64,000 nt of DNA from assembly GCA_033558025.1 (NCBI GenBank), contig JAUCEF010000016.1, positions 3,844,001-3,908,000 on the forward strand, given 5' to 3'. Positions 34,025 through 43,825 of the stretch are shown here, piece after piece. The translations under genes were made by a program, and so were the position numbers. Within the stretch, counting starts at the first letter, position 1. The number at the start of each line of letters is the position of its first letter. The notes beneath the pieces were generated by a model, which was given only the letters and a program-made list of their open reading frames with translations, had not been told where the DNA came from and did no database searches. Origin of the DNA: Phytophthora sp. 'mugwort' (Eukaryota; Oomycota; Peronosporomycetes; Peronosporales; Peronosporaceae).

Positions 34025-34500
34025 ATGTCTAGCCGTGTCTTGGCAAGCATGTTTGTATGCTAAAATGCGTTGAGAACCTAGTCGCCCATGCGGCTCTGCC
34101 TCTAATAACGAGTTAGTAGAGGCGTCCAGGAGTAGTATAGCGGATGACCTTAAACGAATGAGGCAGCGGCAATCACAATATTACTAATTAACCTAAGTGC
34201 GAATCTCACACCGTTGCAAAAAAAGCCATCTCCTCTTTCGTTTGAGCCGTCAAACGGTTAATTTGATGCAGATGCAGCTGACGAGTCCGAATAAAATATA
34301 TCTCAGCTTTCGACCTGAAAACTTGATATTGTTTTCGTCGCGTTCTAACTTTCGACCTGAAAGCTTGATATTGTTTTCGTCGTGTTCTAATAGTAAAATC
34401 GTGCCGTTCGTGTTATCGTCTTTTTTTACTACTGTAAAACCTGCAATAATGCCCCGTGGCGCGCACTAGGTTAGTGCATCTCGCCTTAAACATGGGGCTC
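34025..34500. other. Intergenic with a 42-bp tandem duplication
   Basis: No gene. The only structure is the 42-bp duplication at 34307-34390. Confidence 0.5.
34307..34390 (+). repeat. Tandem duplication, 42 bp x 2
   Basis: Two adjacent 42-bp units (34307-34348, 34349-34390) differ at two positions. The unit length is a multiple of three. The minus-strand translation is open across both (repeating DENNIK.SGRKLE) and lies just beyond the pogo-like fragment, so the duplication may once have been coding. Confidence 0.85.
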
Positions 34501-34902
34501 TTACAGGTGAGGCACTGTTAAACGGATGGAGTATTGAACCTTGCCCCCCCCCCCCCCTGAAGCAAAGACAGCTGTAACACGTTTATTTCGAACCCGAACG
34601 ACTTTACGTTGACGTACCATCGACCTCCGTGAGGATGGTCGCTTTGCGACTGTGGTCAAGGAACATAGCCGTCTCATCCATGTTGTCGAGCACTGAATGT
34701 TACACTCTTTGATCAACTGCTGCACGTGCTCGATAAGCTTCACACCACGCTCCACGATCAGCTCCATCGTTAGCTTCGGCGTCCGACGCAGAACAAGATT
34801 GTTCCGCTCCAGGAAACTATGAAGCCACCCGTTCGAGACTTGTAACGCTATCCCAGCATGCTCAACGACCCAGCTAGTAGGGAATATCCCGAAATAGGTC
34901 AA
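34501..34902 (-). pseudogene. pogo/Tc5-like transposase remnant (N-terminal part)
   Basis: Minus-strand fragments give a Tc5-type DNA-binding segment (VSNGWLHSFLERNNLVLRRTPKL) and then, after a frameshift, MDETAMFLDHSRKATIL. This is the start of a DDE_1 catalytic domain in which MDET carries the first Asp. It stops after about 60 more codons in a 14-C run (34544-34557 on the plus strand). The remainder of the transposase is absent. It complements, but is not contiguous with, the C-terminal fragment at 8667-9547. Confidence 0.78.
34544..34557 (+). repeat. 14-base poly-C tract
   Basis: Run of 14 C inside the pogo-like remnant (glycine run on the minus strand). Confidence 0.9.
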
Positions 34903-35192
34903 CTCCAGGTCAGGTCAATGCTGGTCAACGCATCTTTTTACCATCTGCAGGTTACTTCAATCAACTGGTTTCGTCTGTCAGCCTATATAGTACATGTGTA
35001 TTGCATGTACCAACGCTACATGCATGTACAAGAAGTGACCCCCTTGCTACAAACTGGTTCAGGTTTATATCTGTGTAAAACACAGACTCAAGAAGCGGTT
35101 GCCGTCGTCAGTTAGTTTCGAAACTTTGCAACGAACAAAAGCATACAACCGACGCAGTCATCGTTCATTGTCCATTCTGTAGCGCCGCAGCT
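34903..35192. other. Short intergenic stretch
   Basis: About 290 bp with no recognisable feature; contains AGGTCAGGTCAATGCTGGTCAA near 34907-34928. Confidence 0.4.
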
Positions 35193-37060
35193 ATGCGGTC
35201 ACGCTCTCGTTCTGCACGGAGTGCTAGGCAACAAGAGCGGGTAGCACACCCAACACAACGAAGATCGCGACGACTAGCTCAGCAATTGCCAGATCTTGTA
35301 GATGACGAGCAGCAAGCACCTGGTGTTGACGCAGGTGAGAAGAGGTTCAACAACTCAATTGTACTACTCCAAGTTTCACGGATGCTGACACCTCGCTCTC
35401 TGTGATGACGTTTTGTAAGGTGTGCGGTCCAGTGGCATTCGCGCGACACATGACGAACCAAGTCTCGAGTCTAGTATGACAAACACGGCTATGAAGTCTC
35501 GTTGACTCGTGTTGATCACAGTTTGGCCTTTCTTTTTAATCCTGAGGACGATGATGCATTATTAGCGACTCAATCAAGCGCGGGCAAAGGCGTACTTACA
35601 CGTACACACCACAATTTAATGGTGAATACGAGTTTGAGTTTCCTGAGTTTTGATCAACAGAGCGTCAATCTCAATGTGGCAGGAGACACATCAGCCACAC
35701 AGACCCAGACCTCGACAGTATTGCGAGCATATCCGAACGCGGGCCTACGCGTAGGACAGGTCGAATCACAAGTGGATTGGTGGTTACAAGTACACCAGAT
35801 CCAGTCGAACATGCCGAAGGTCTATACTACCGAAGCACGCAGTGCAGAGGCAAATATGAGATTGACTACAGTTTGAGGCATACCGAAACTTCATTCCCCA
35901 CACTTGTGGTCGGTCTGCGGCTCCTCGAGAAGATAATGTGATTGGCCTCAATATTGAACATAAATGTGGCAGACATTATGAAGCGAGTGGTGGACACGCT
36001 AGCCGTCACGACGACGGCAACTCGTATTGACATCTGGGATATTGTGAGACTAAATTCTACGGAAACCCGAGCACCAAGACAGCGATTTCAGGTCTATCGA
36101 GGGAGGAAGTTTTGCGGCGTGTGACATAGCGAGGGCGGAAGCATTTAGGGGCTCAGCTTACGGGCCGATCGAGGTTCCGCCTTGGTCTCAGGTTCAACGA
36201 AGATGATCCTCCGTCCTGGACCAATTTGTTCATGTTTCACTACTCATACTACGGCAGAGTTATCAAGAAAAAAAAAACCGGCAGCGAGTCTTGGGGTGGG
36301 CACACCCAGTACTGCTCAACGTGCTCAAGCACAAAAGACCGACGTGTTTGTTGACGGGACATTTAGGTCTGCCCCTCCAAAATTCAAACAGTGCGTGATT
36401 TTTTCGATTTACGATAGGCCAACAAGTTCATACAACCCGGCTGTATTCGCGTTGTACACATCCAAGAAGTATGACGCTTACTTCCATGCTATGCGGCTTG
36501 TTTTGGATGAAATGGACTATGCCCTTGATCCGGAGTTCGTTTACTGCGACTTTGAGGCGGGTTTCATCCGTGCAATCAAAGATCCCTTTCCGCGCGCGTC
36601 AGTTGTGGGCTGTTTTTTATTCCACTTTAAACAGGCCTGCAGGCGCAAGATGAAAGCCTACGGAATCCCAGATCGAGAGTGTACGATTGCAATGAGCCAT
36701 GGTATTCTTGATATGCTCAAAGTAATTAAACAAGAAACGGTGAAGAAGCAGGGGCTGCCATGGGTCAAGCAGACAATCGAGTCAAACTATGGTGCTGACG
36801 GACATCCATATTCTGGTGAGAAGTGGAAAAAGTTTCGGAGGTACTTTGTTCAACCTTGAATTTTTCGCTTTCCTTCCACTCTGTGGAATGTTAAGCCTTG
36901 TTCTAAGGCGACCAATAGCAGAACAAACAATTTGCTAGAGCGCTTTAATAGGGAGATGAATGCAGCTTTCGAAGCTCACCCCAACTTGCCCAATTTGGTT
37001 GTCGGAATTGACTCGGCGCTACGCGAATTTTAAGGCTGACATTGACGTGGGGAGAGTTAA
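35193..37060 (+). pseudogene. MULE transposase pseudogene with FLYWCH-like N-terminus
   Basis: An Arg-rich N-terminal frame (35193-35405) and an acidic frame (35502-35876) lead into a decayed FLYWCH-type zinc region (YRSTQCRGKYEID near 35830, then HKCGRHYE). The MULE core follows at 36333-36859: DVFVDGTFRSAPP (first Asp), FVYCDFEAGFIRAIKDPFP (second Asp), CFLFHFKQACRRK and, after a stop, NLLERFNREMNAAFEAHPNL. The core frame of 225 codons is uninterrupted, but the flanks are broken by stops. FLYWCH-MULE proteins bind element ends and move DNA with long inverted repeats; no repeats were recognised here. Confidence 0.83.
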
Positions 37061-38571
37061 GGCACATAAATGACTGCCGATCCAGCTACCTAAACCCGTC
37101 TCTATCAGACCCCGTAGCCAGCTCGGAGAGATCATCGTCCGGTGAAAGTGCTGGTGTCTCCAGTGATGAGGAAGAAGAAGAAGACCGGAGCAATGTCCTG
37201 CGTCCTGATTTATGATTCAATGTGATTCATTTCCGCCTGAATGGACCACTTCTGAGACTTGAAGATTTTGGACAAGTCAGCGAGCAAACGGACTACTACG
37301 ATGACACCGGTATCCTGAGCTCTGAGATAATTTGGCAGGAACTTTGGTAAGCGAACCATTTCACTTTAATGCTACAAAAATAAACGACCTAATTGTGCAC
37401 CCTGTCTAAGGTGGCCTTTTGCCGATTTGCTCTATTTTTCAGTTTGAGGCCCGATTGACCTGTAGTAAAGGAGGGTTCGGATCATCTGTGTTGCCAGTTT
37501 TGACAAGCTCGTCGCGCAGTCCTTCCAAACTGCTATTGCTGCCATGCATGTGTTACTTACTCTCCCGCCGGCGAACTCGGCGCTTGGAGCATCACTATCT
37601 AGTCTGATTCGCGGTGGAAATGAAGTGTTCGAGTACGCGCTTGCCAGCACATCACACACACACACATAAAACAGCGTTATACGCGTCTTTGTTGGTCATA
37701 CAACTGTCTTGAGAGTGCGCAAGAAAGGTAGCATTCGTAACGCTAGCAACCCTTGCTTCTATGACGCCTGATAGATTCCCATTGTTGTATGCCGTCTTGA
37801 ATTTTAACTCTAATATTTCCTCACGGCACATCAAGTCGTAGTATCTGGATCGATCTCTGTTGAATTTCGCATGAAGGTTTGCCATTTCCTTGTTGAGGTA
37901 ACGGTCTGGCACTAGTAGCTACCGCTACTTGGTTCACTCGGGCTGGATCTGAACTGGTCTCCGAGCGCTTTGCCAAATTGGGCGCTCGCTTCGTACATTC
38001 ACGTTGCTTACGTTTTGGATGGTGCGCTCGTCTGATGCACCCATTGTCCGCTCTAAACGTTTCGTGGGGTATCTGTTCCAACAAGCGAGTCTTTGCTTCA
38101 GCCGAAAGGCTTTCCACGCATCACGATGCCGCGTGCCCCCGTGACAACGAAGCCATTTGCTGTCGCGTGATATGCGATCCACTTTGTTGAGGCCCTTCCG
38201 TTCATGTGCATATATCTTGGCCTACTCGTTTCCTTCCGTCTCCACAAAATACCAGACGGTCGCGTGTATCTTCCTAGAGAATGCTACTCGGTAAAGCCGC
38301 CCCCATAGCCTTGCCGTGGCTGCGAGAGCTTGTTTTAGACCTGCACCCCGCACGAATATAGATGGCTTATCTCATGATCGGTATTGTAAGGTTGCCCATT
38401 GAGCTACAGTAAAGAAACACACAATGAACAGGACAGTTAGTCAGTGCAATGCAGCCCGCAGAATTCTCCGGTGTAATTCAGCCGGCAGAATTCATCCGAT
38501 GGATTTCATCCGGCATTACACTGCCGGCACAATTCTCCTGACTAATTTGAGTTACTAAGCATCATTTACCC
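37061..38571. other. Mostly non-genic, with an unidentified minus-strand coding remnant
   Basis: On the minus strand, 38182-37652 is open in pieces. The last piece (RYLNKEMANLHAKFNRDRSRYYDLMCREEILELKFKTA, 37912-37652) looks like a charged coiled-coil tail and has at least two frame breaks before it. I cannot assign a family. Near 38455-38540, GCCGGCAGAATTC-type words recur four times in a degenerate short repeat. Confidence 0.4.
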
Positions 38572-39420
38572 GTGCGCCTGCAACTGGATCTTCTGTTGGC
38601 CACCGGTGGGCAAACGCCTCGTACTGCGACATCGTGCCCCCAACACCGCAGCCTTATTGTCCTTCAGCAGCACGCTTCGGTCGAGCTAGGGACCGGACGT
38701 GAGGGACACGGCAGCGAAGGCTACCAGTCGTTCTTGGGTAGTCTGAACTACTACGGACGCTTTATTGAAGACATGGCGGTGTACGCGTCGGTGTTGTACG
38801 AGCTGCGAAAAGTGGATTTCGCCGCGATGCGTGCTGAGAGCGGGATCGCTGTCAACGAAGGGAAGATTGGCCGAGAGATCCTCGAAGGCGGGAACCCCCC
38901 CCCAGTTCGATCAGGATCCGGAGGCGTCAGAGCCGAAGTGGATCCGAGCTAGAGAGCAGCGTTCTCCACACTGAAGAACAGATCGCGGCGACCCCGATCC
39001 TCCAACACTTCGATCCGAAGAAACTGCCTATGCTGATCGTCTATGCCAACGAGTGGGCCGTGTCCGCCTCCCTGGTGCAGGATCACGACGGCACATACTT
39101 GTCCGTGATGTTCACGAGCCGCACGTTAAAGTCGAACGAGTTGAACTACGGCGTCTGAAGAAGGAAGTGCTAGCGCTGCTGCGTATGCTGGATCTGGGTA
39201 TTCGATGCTGGTCGGCAGATCAATCAAGTTCCTGACGCGGCACTCGACGCTGGCTTGGCTTTTCCGCGCCGCAGGGCTCCAAGGGCGGTTCGAACAATGG
39301 GCCGCGCTGCTATCGCCCTGGACGTTAGAGATCACTAAGTGCACGAAAGGCGAGTATGAGATCTTGGGATCGCTGGCTGCGTGCGTAACGCCACGATCGA
39401 TAGTGAATCAGGCGCTGGTA
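38572..39420 (+). pseudogene. gypsy reverse transcriptase/RNase H fragment
   Basis: QSFLGSLNYYGRFIEDMAVYASVLYELRKVDF marks the RT thumb of Ty3/gypsy elements. It is followed after frameshifts (one at a 9-C run, 38895-38903) by RNase H words LIVYANEWAVSASLVQDHDG, TSRTLKSNELNYG, and HSTLAWLFRAAGLQGRFEQWAALLSPW. The fragment ends near 39420, where minus-strand gag-like sequence begins. No integrase or LTR is attached. Confidence 0.85.
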
Positions 39421-40650
39421 GCATTTGGGAGATGGCGCTGTTTGTGGCATCCTCTCTCTTCGTGGGGTAGGCTCCGGCAGAGTAGGCGGGGCCTCACTCG
39501 CCGTAGCCTGCTCGGACGCACCCGTCGAGGCAGGTGTAACCGTCTCAGCCGATCTCGCCGCATACAACTGCAACGCTTGACTCATCGTCCGAGCCAAGTA
39601 GTTCTCCAAGGCAACATCGAGTGTCCTGGACGTCGAGCTGGACCTTTGGCTCGCCGGTAGCCCAGCATGCGTCGAACTGGCCGTTTGCGCCTAGGTGCCT
39701 TGAGTGCGGGACCGGGCAGCATCCGGTTGACTAAAATGCACCCCTTGGTTCTGAGACGTCCCTGTCATACCCGATGTGGCAGTCCCACCCGTAGTTGCCG
39801 CAGCTCTCGGAGCGCTCCCCGCCCCCTCCTAAACGGAAGCGATCTTGACCCCGGTCCACTAGCACTGTCAGCTGGAGTCGATGCCCCCGACGGCACGGCG
39901 TGCTGCGATGTCCCGGTGACCTGAAGACCCGTGGTCTCTCGCACCCGCAACTGCAGCTGGTGACTGAGAGGGGGTTGGTTGGCCCGGCCTCGCCCCGACT
40001 CTGCCGTAGCATCCTCGGCTAGCGTTCTCAGCCTAGTACGGCCCTCGGCCGCACGTTCATCTCCTCTCGTGGGCACATGCGCCAACTGGTTCAGCAGGTC
40101 CTGCAGAGCAGATCGCCCTTCGGGGGTCTCGAGCAGGGACGGTCGGTGACCCGAAGCTCCGATTTCTACCGGAAGAGGGGTCGACGCTGCCGTCCCTCTT
40201 CCGTCAAGCGTTCCAGGCTCGTCAGCGTCTCCTTATGCCTCGTTCTGGGGAGGCCGTTCGTCCTAACCTCATAGCGAACCTCCTCACTACTGGACTCACT
40301 TCCCGAGTACTCTTTCTCCTCGATCGGCGCGAATCTAGTCATAGTCCCGATCGTCCAACCGCCTTGCCCTCGCCCGGCCCTTCTCTAGGCGTGTCGTGCT
40401 CACTCATTGAGTTTCCCACGACTTGTCCTCTTCACAGTAGCGCGTCTTGCAGCGCTTTTTTTTTTAGCCCGTTCACAGACGCTTATTCTCGCAACTGGAC
40501 CGTGCGCGATTTTCCAGTCCTTGAAATCGCCGCACCCGTTCCTCTCTCTCAGAGTGTCACTTCTTTTGGCAAGAAGATATCCTGCTTCTCCATCAAGTTG
40601 CCGCGGTCTATCCTCGTCGGGGTCGTGAGTACCTTCGGCCTAGAGGAGTG
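39325..40650 (-). pseudogene. gypsy-like gag N-terminal remnant, minus strand
   Basis: Read right to left, short frames begin with MEKQDIFLPKEVTLRERGTGAAISRTGKSR (near 40590-40505). They continue with Arg/Gly/Ser/Pro-rich, low-complexity sequence to MENYLARTMSQALQLYAARSAETV at 39609. GC content is high and the frame changes repeatedly. Position next to a gypsy RT and the composition fit a gypsy gag leader, but no zinc knuckle or capsid motif is visible, so this is inference. Confidence 0.5.
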
Positions 40651-41240
40651 ACTTGTAGCTTAACGGAAAGAGAGAACGGGTAATTAATAAAAAGCTTTTG
40701 GTTTCTTGGTTGATTCTGTTCAACGAGGTAGTTTCACGACTGACTTCCTCGACGCGGCCGGCAGCTATCCTGCCGGCACGCCACTCCTGTCTTCACCTTG
40801 CGTTTCCGAGCGTCCTTCAAGCGCTCGCACATATACCCCTTTTACTTAGTTATACGCATTAGAACGGCAAGTGCCCCCCCCCCCCACGAGTTCCCTCGTT
40901 GCGGTCCAGGCGTTCCACTGTGGGAACGCCAGCACTGGTCTCTTCAAGCTTGGTATGCTCCTCCTTCGCGAAGGTATTCGGCGGCCGGGCGACGTGACGC
41001 CTCTGCTCACGCGTGGCCCAGGGAGGAGTGTCAACCGGTCATCCGAGTGCGGACCGTGACATTTAGAGCTATATGCTGCATCAAGCCTTCCCTTCTTGTC
41101 GGCTACTCCTGAGGCGGGAAAATCATATGATCAGCCGTCGCAGCGAGATCGGACACCCATTATGGGAGCATCTGCATAAAAAATCCATTTAGGACCAAAA
41201 ACAAATAACTATAACCAACCGGATTGATTATAAAAACAGA
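40651..41240. other. Non-genic, possible retroelement LTR or leader
   Basis: No coding support. It contains a 12-C run (40874-40885). It may be leader or LTR of the gypsy fragment, but no repeat partner was found. Confidence 0.35.
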
Positions 41241-41326
41241 CATATCTTAAAAACAAAGTAGACTCAAATTTGATATTTCGATTGGGATAATACCTGTGGC
41301 CGTATTCGAAGTGGCACCCAAAATCG

Positions 41327-41467
41327 TATCTCGGACCGAAAATACCATTTCGGGACAAAAGATGGCCTCGAACACGTTTCTGAGAAAATTCCAGAAATTC
41401 CGAGAAAATTCCTGAAATATGTTCGAGGCCATCTTTTGTCCCGAAATGGTATTTTCGGTCCGAAATA
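41327..41467. repeat. Foldback hairpin with 48-bp arms
   Basis: The arms 41327-41374 and 41420-41467 are reverse complements over 48 bp with a single mismatch (the inner 44 bp are perfect). They are separated by a 45-bp spacer containing two GAGAAAATTCC words. A transcript from either strand would form a long near-perfect duplex. It lies 150 bp upstream of the Harbinger element. It could be a foldback/MITE-type element or a small-RNA source. Confidence 0.93.
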
Positions 41468-41618
41468 CTTCACGCTGATACTTCAATCTGCTCAGATTCA
41501 TGGTTGATCCTATATTTTCGCGAGATTCTGGGAGAACAATTGTGCCCGAGTGGCAAACGGAAACGAGCAGCTCTAAAGTAAGCGAGCAAGGGAAACCGAG
41601 CAGAAGTCGTCGGTTACT

Positions 41619-42495
41619 ATGAGTGAGAACGCGCGCGCGTCATGGAAGCGCCACGAGGAAACAGTCCTGTTGGATCTCGTCTTGGAGGCGCGGAACAACC
41701 CCTCACTCAAGACAGACGAGGGCATCAAGGGCAAGGCATGGGGCCCGATTACCGACACGTTGAACAAGCGATTCGGAAAACCCTCGACAAAGTGTGGGCA
41801 CAGCACGTGGCAACTCACTCCATCGCTAGCAATGTGGTTGTAGGTCAGTGCAAGACGAAGCTCAACCGCATTATGCAGGACTACGACTTGTTCAAGGACG
41901 TCAGTGCGCGAACGGAAGTTGGCGTTTTCCCCAACACGGGCAAGACAACAATGACCAATGACGTTTGGGAGGATTTGATCCTCACACGACAAAAGCACGA
42001 AAGGCGTCTGCGTGAATTCCGTCGAGCCGGATTTGATCATCATGATACATGTGCCATGATTACTGGTACATGAGCAACCATCCCTATTCCTTAACGTCTT
42101 CTGACTCCGTTTTTGAAGGCGATACACGTGCAACAGGAGCTAAAGCCACCGACCTATCATCATTCGTGGCGAACATAGCTGCACCAGCAGCTTCAGATAG
42201 TGGCCAGCAACCTGATGTCGGCGATGAGCGACAGCAAACCGCGGAAGCCAGCTCCAACAACGAGCACCGCAACGCCAAGGCCACGGCATCACCGCCAAGC
42301 AGTGCAGCGCGACTGCAGCGTGTCAAACGCTTGCGAGATGGACAACGCAAGGGCAAATCAACCAAGGAGACGCGTGCATTCTCCGACGAGCTTGAGCAGG
42401 ATCTGAAGGGATTTCTGCTAGTGGCTATGCGATCTTATGCAAGCCGCCTCGGTTCAAGTGACGGGAACGCTGGCGATCCGAATACGAGCGACTAA
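41619..42495 (+). pseudogene. PIF/Harbinger Myb/SANT-like accessory gene, frameshifted
   Basis: The N-terminal frame from ATG 41619 shows a Myb/SANT-like DNA-binding domain (WKRHEETVLLDLVLEARNN, then GKAWGPITDTLNKRFGK). A frameshift near 41800-41830 moves to QCKTKLNRIMQDYDLFKDVSARTEVGVFP and NDVWEDLILTRQKHERRLREF, the usual second half of this domain. A second shift near 42060 leads to a Ser/Ala/Gln-rich linker and a basic C-terminus ending at 42495. In PIF/Harbinger elements this protein partners the transposase and binds the ends. The partner gene lies convergent at 42700-43800. Confidence 0.85.
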
Positions 42496-42649
42496 ATGCC
42501 ACGAATGTGTACTATGCGTACGACAGAAACAATCCCCGTTTGCATGAGAGTACTAGAGTAAATCAATTTAGAATGAGTATCAGCCTCCATTATTCGCCTT
42601 GGGCTTCTGCACGACGCCACTCCTGATACTCCTGCCACATTGCGTTGGC

Positions 42650-43825
42650 ATCCATGATCGCCAGTTTGACTCGCTCTCGAAGTCAAACTCAAACTCTTGT
42701 TGATCCGGAGCTACGGGTACATTCTGCGGACCGTTTTGGTGTTCTTGGGTGCATCGTCACCATCAAAGACAGCGTTGTCGTCACGATCCACGCGACGGAT
42801 GAAGTTGTGTAGCAATCCACCGGCAAATATGATGGTCTTGATCGTCTCGAACACGTACTCCATCGATACACGCAAGATCTTGAACCGGCGTTTGAGGCAG
42901 CCGATAAGCCGCTTCACAATGTTTCTTGCCTTGCATGGCGAAGATTGAAGAGTTCCTTGGGCGTTTGGGGGCGACCAACTTTACTTATCTCCCACTCTTT
43001 CAAATGGTAGCGGACCGCTCGAAACGGCGTAAGAACTTTGCTGCTAAGTCCGTAGCTGCCATCAGCAATGGTGTAATAGTTCGCTGGAATGAGGTCGAGC
43101 ATTTTGCTCCACGCGAGAACCCTTGCATCATGCGCATTGCTTTTACACGCCGACGTACATGTATGCTACGTTCATTTCCCAATCGCTCACGATGAGAACG
43201 TTAGTCGAAATCCATCCTTTGCGATTGCGAAATCAATCAGCGTCGGACGCAGACACGACGATTGGGAAATGAGCACCATCGATTTCGCAGACGGTTTGAT
43301 CAAAGTACGGGTTGGTCGTTGCAAATGACGCTGGAACTCGATCCGGCATGCGCATCTCGCCTTGTAACCCAGCGATGATGGCCTTGAGTCCAATATGGCT
43401 GGTAGCGGTGTGCTGTGGAGGAGGCGATGTGGAACTTGGTTTCTTGGGATCTTGCGGAACATCCGGTTCCAAGCCTGTCGAGAGTGACACCCAATACTTC
43501 ACGTCTGTTGGTGATGGTGTTTGGGACGAAAGGCTCGACCAGCTCGTACAGCGCGTCGAATGGAGCCACATTCATGCGGAAGTTGTCTCGGAAGAGGTCA
43601 CGGTGGGACGACGCATACACAGCGTCAAAGAAGCGCATCCAATTGGAACCCAGAAGCTGCAGTCCCCCCTCGACGAGGGGGGCTTCTTCTTGAAGACGCC
43701 GTCGTGGCCCGTACACCATCCGCAACATATGCAGAAGGGGGATGAGCGCCACCGCACTCACGTGGCTTCTTCGTCGTCAAACGGCATCGTATCTGGTTGT
43801 CTCCAGTCTGGGATTGGCTGACCAT
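42650..43825 (-). pseudogene. PIF/Harbinger DDE_4 transposase, frameshifted
   Basis: Minus-strand fragments cover most of a Harbinger transposase. They run from an N-terminal helical part (SNWMRFFDAVYASSHRDLFRDNFRMN, 43660-43570) to the first catalytic Asp in VCEIDGAHFPIV (near 43290), then RNRKGWISTNVLIVSDWEMNVAYMYVG (43240-43155). After that come NYYTIADGSYGLSSKVLTPFRAVRYHLKEW with the second Asp, KELFNLRHA, and KRRFKILR (43085-42860). The last GRLKxRFxIL-type region lies in another frame. At least three frameshifts separate otherwise well-kept segments, so decay is recent. Together with 41619-42495 it forms a two-gene element; terminal repeats were not identified. Confidence 0.87.

Noticed and set aside
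38455..38540. Short recurring GCCGGCAGAATTC words as a CRISPR-like array
   Set aside because: Units are degenerate, unevenly spaced and in a eukaryotic transposon context.
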